A stretch of DNA of 22,642 nucleotides, from the NCBI GenBank assembly GCA_050945755.1, contig JBMNTN010000031.1:1-22642 (forward strand). The letters are read 5' to 3'. Position 1 is the first letter of the stretch. Every line of letters starts with the position of its first letter. The position numbers and the translations under genes are program-made. This DNA is from JAQVXR01 sp050945755. Lineage in GTDB: Bacteria > Bacillota > Dehalobacteriia > Dehalobacteriales > Dehalobacteriaceae. This document shows positions 21,052-22,642 of the stretch, in pieces. The notes beneath the pieces are model-generated. The model had not been told where the DNA came from, did not search any database, and saw nothing but the letters and a program-made list of their open reading frames with translations.

Positions 21052-22642
21052 CTACATAGTCCCATACCCTTGGGATACTTCAGACGGCTTAGTTTTTATT
21101 TGAATCATATAGCTAATCAAAGCAATAACTAAACCTATTATACTAACAATAAAGTCCGGCCAAACAAGCATGATACCAGCTACTCCTAAAATTATACGTT
21201 CAATAATACCCATAGGCCTTCGTAAGTACCCTTCAATTGCTGCAGATACAACAACTATTCCTATCGTCGCAGTGATAACGGTTTGTAAAAAGCCAAAATT
21301 AAAGCCAAATCCCGTTAAAATAGGACTATATGCAAAAAGAAAAGGAATAGCGAATAACCCGATTCCAAAGCGTATAGAAGCAAATCCGGTTCGCATCGGA
21401 TCAGATCCAGCTATACCAGCAGCCGTAAAAGCAGCTAGACAAACAGGTGGAGTAATATTTGAAGTTTGAGTAAACCACATGACAATTAAATGCGCTGCTA
21501 AGATAGGTACACCTAATTCACACAAAGCAGGTGCTCCAAGAACAGCCAATACTACATAAGCTGCCACTACAGGCAATCCCATACCTAGAATAAAAGCAGT
21601 AATACCAACTAAAACCATACCTATGAAAAGATTCCCGCCTGCTCCAGAAACAATTAAAGAGGAAAACTTCATTCCTAGGCCGGTAAGAGTAAGAACACCT
21701 ACAACAATACCCGCGCAAGCACAAGCCATAGCAATTGGTGCAGCAGCTTTAGCACCTTGTGTTAATGCTTCAAATAGTTTCGCCAAAGTCATTCTATCCT
21801 TTTTATCAAACAAACTTACTATGATTGCAGCAAAAATTGCACATGTAGCAGCAAATAAAGGAGTATATTGTTTGACTAAAAGAACAATAAGAACAAGTAT
21901 TGGAATAAATAAATACCAGCCATCCTTCAGAATCCCCCTAATGCTCGGTAACTCTTCTTTTGGAATAACTCTGACATTTCTTTTATGTGCCCTAAAATGA
22001 ACTTGCATTATAACCATAAAGAAATAAAGTAATCCGGGAATAAATGCCAGCTTAATGATTTCAAAATAAGAAGTTCCGGTAAACTCAGTCATAATAAAAG
22101 CGGCAGCTCCCATAATTGGCGGCATGATTTGACCACCGGTTGATGCAGCAGCTTCTATAGCACCAGCAATGTGGGGTTGAAAACCCATTTTTTTCATAAG
22201 TGGAATGGTAAATGTACCGGTTGTCGCCACATTGCCAATGCCGCTGCCGGAAACCATTCCCATTAATCCGCTTGCTACTACTGCAGTCTTAGCAGGCCCG
22301 CCTTTCATTCCCCCGGTTATAGCAAAAGCTAAGCTGATAAAGAATTGACCTATTCTGGTATTCTCTAAAAATGCACCAAATAAAATAAACATAAATACAA
22401 AGGTTGCAGATGCTGATGCAGCTACCCCAAATATTCCTTCTGTGGTTAAGTATAATTCATCCAGAACCATTTCAATAGGATATCCTCTATGAGTTAATAT
22501 CCCAGGCAGATAAGGACCGGCAAAAGCATATGCTAGAAATACCAATGCCACAGCAGGTAGCGCCCACCCTAAGGAACGCCTGGTTCCCTCGATAATAAGT
22601 AAAACTGCTAGAGTGCCAAAGATAAAATCAAAATTTGTTAGT
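21052..22642 (-). CDS. TRAP transporter fused permease (DctQM type, TAXI class), 5' end beyond the window
   Basis: This polytopic protein is a fused small-plus-large TRAP permease (4TM/12TM type). It uses a sodium or proton gradient and an extracytoplasmic TAXI binding protein to import organic acids or similar solutes. About 529 residues are visible; the frame is open to the right edge, and LLIIEGTRRSLGWALPAVAL near the edge is typical of the fusion segment. Large-subunit signatures include GGMKGGPAKTAVVASGLMGMVSG, AAASTGGQIMPPIMGAAAF, GMGLPVVAAYVVL and the ITPPVCLAAFTAAGIAG region. Internal GTG codons such as that read from 22549-22551 are not the real start. Codon use looks more AT-rich than the fab genes. 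No binding-protein or universal-stress gene follows at its 3' end. The substrate cannot be predicted. Confidence 0.93.
   Translation of the reverse strand, partial: LTNFDFIFGTLAVLLIIEGTRRSLGWALPAVALVFLAYAFAGPYLPGILTHRGYPIEMVLDELYLTTEGIFGVAASASATFVFMFILFGAFLENTRIGQFFISLAFAITGGMKGGPAKTAVVASGLMGMVSGSGIGNVATTGTFTIPLMKKMGFQPHIAGAIEAAASTGGQIMPPIMGAAAFIMTEFTGTSYFEIIKLAFIPGLLYFFMVIMQVHFRAHKRNVRVIPKEELPSIRGILKDGWYLFIPILVLIVLLVKQYTPLFAATCAIFAAIIVSLFDKKDRMTLAKLFEALTQGAKAAAPIAMACACAGIVVGVLTLTGLGMKFSSLIVSGAGGNLFIGMVLVGITAFILGMGLPVVAAYVVLAVLGAPALCELGVPILAAHLIVMWFTQTSNITPPVCLAAFTAAGIAGSDPMRTGFASIRFGIGLFAIPFLFAYSPILTGFGFNFGFLQTVITATIGIVVVSAAIEGYLRRPMGIIERIILGVAGIMLVWPDFIVSIIGLVIALISYMIQIKTKPSEVSQGYGTM

Overview
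The window looks like chromosomal DNA of an anaerobic, endospore-forming Firmicute of the class Clostridia, probably a Peptococcaceae-type lineage. Spore genes (gpr, ylbJ, spoVS), acetate kinase, FapR/PlsX lipid control, an FMN-type enoyl reductase (FabK, no FabI), strong Shine-Dalgarno sites and frequent GTG/TTG starts all point that way. The species cannot be fixed from the sequence. No tRNA, rRNA, CRISPR array, phage gene or transposase gene was found.

Layout. (1) 1-1483: the germination protease gene gpr on the minus strand, with a likely forespore-type promoter, diverges from a 55-residue zinc-ribbon gene (DUF2197/YlaI-like). (2) 1503-2883: a terminator, then about 150 nt of DNA predicted to fold into several helices, then rsmD and a coiled-coil gene. 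(3) 2873-4060: ylbJ, convergent with and overlapping the coiled-coil gene. (4) 4061-5608: a long ackA upstream region with a bulged 13-bp inverted repeat, then ackA. (5) 5609-6759: a REP-like hairpin, a consensus sigma-A promoter, a DUF177 (YceD-like) gene and rpmF, then a 24-bp perfect hairpin and a terminator. (6) 6768-14724: the fatty-acid operon fapR-plsX-fabH-fabK-fabD-fabG-acpP-(FabK/NMO paralogue)-fabF. A -35/-10 promoter precedes fapR and a 17-bp FapR-type operator lies at the expected transcription start. An intrinsic terminator sits after acpP. (7) 14810-20607: rnc, an Elp3-like radical SAM gene, spoVS and smc. (8) 20608-21051: non-coding, holding a very long hairpin. (9) 21052-22642: a TRAP fused permease on the minus strand, cut by the right edge.

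How it works together. FapR senses malonyl-CoA and should repress its own operon. PlsX links acyl-ACP to phospholipid synthesis, FabD loads malonyl groups onto AcpP, FabH starts the chains, FabF extends them, and FabG and FabK carry out the two reductions. FabZ, the acetyl-CoA carboxylase genes and pta are not in the window. The backbone rsmD ... ylbJ ... DUF177-rpmF-fapR-plsX ... rnc-smc is a classical Firmicute order, but coaD is missing after rsmD and ftsY is missing after smc.

Most of the window is well-understood housekeeping DNA. The parts most worth following up are the structured RNA before rsmD, the three REP-like GTCAGG elements, the cysteine-cluster FabK paralogue, and the FapR operator and post-acpP terminator that together suggest how the operon is controlled.
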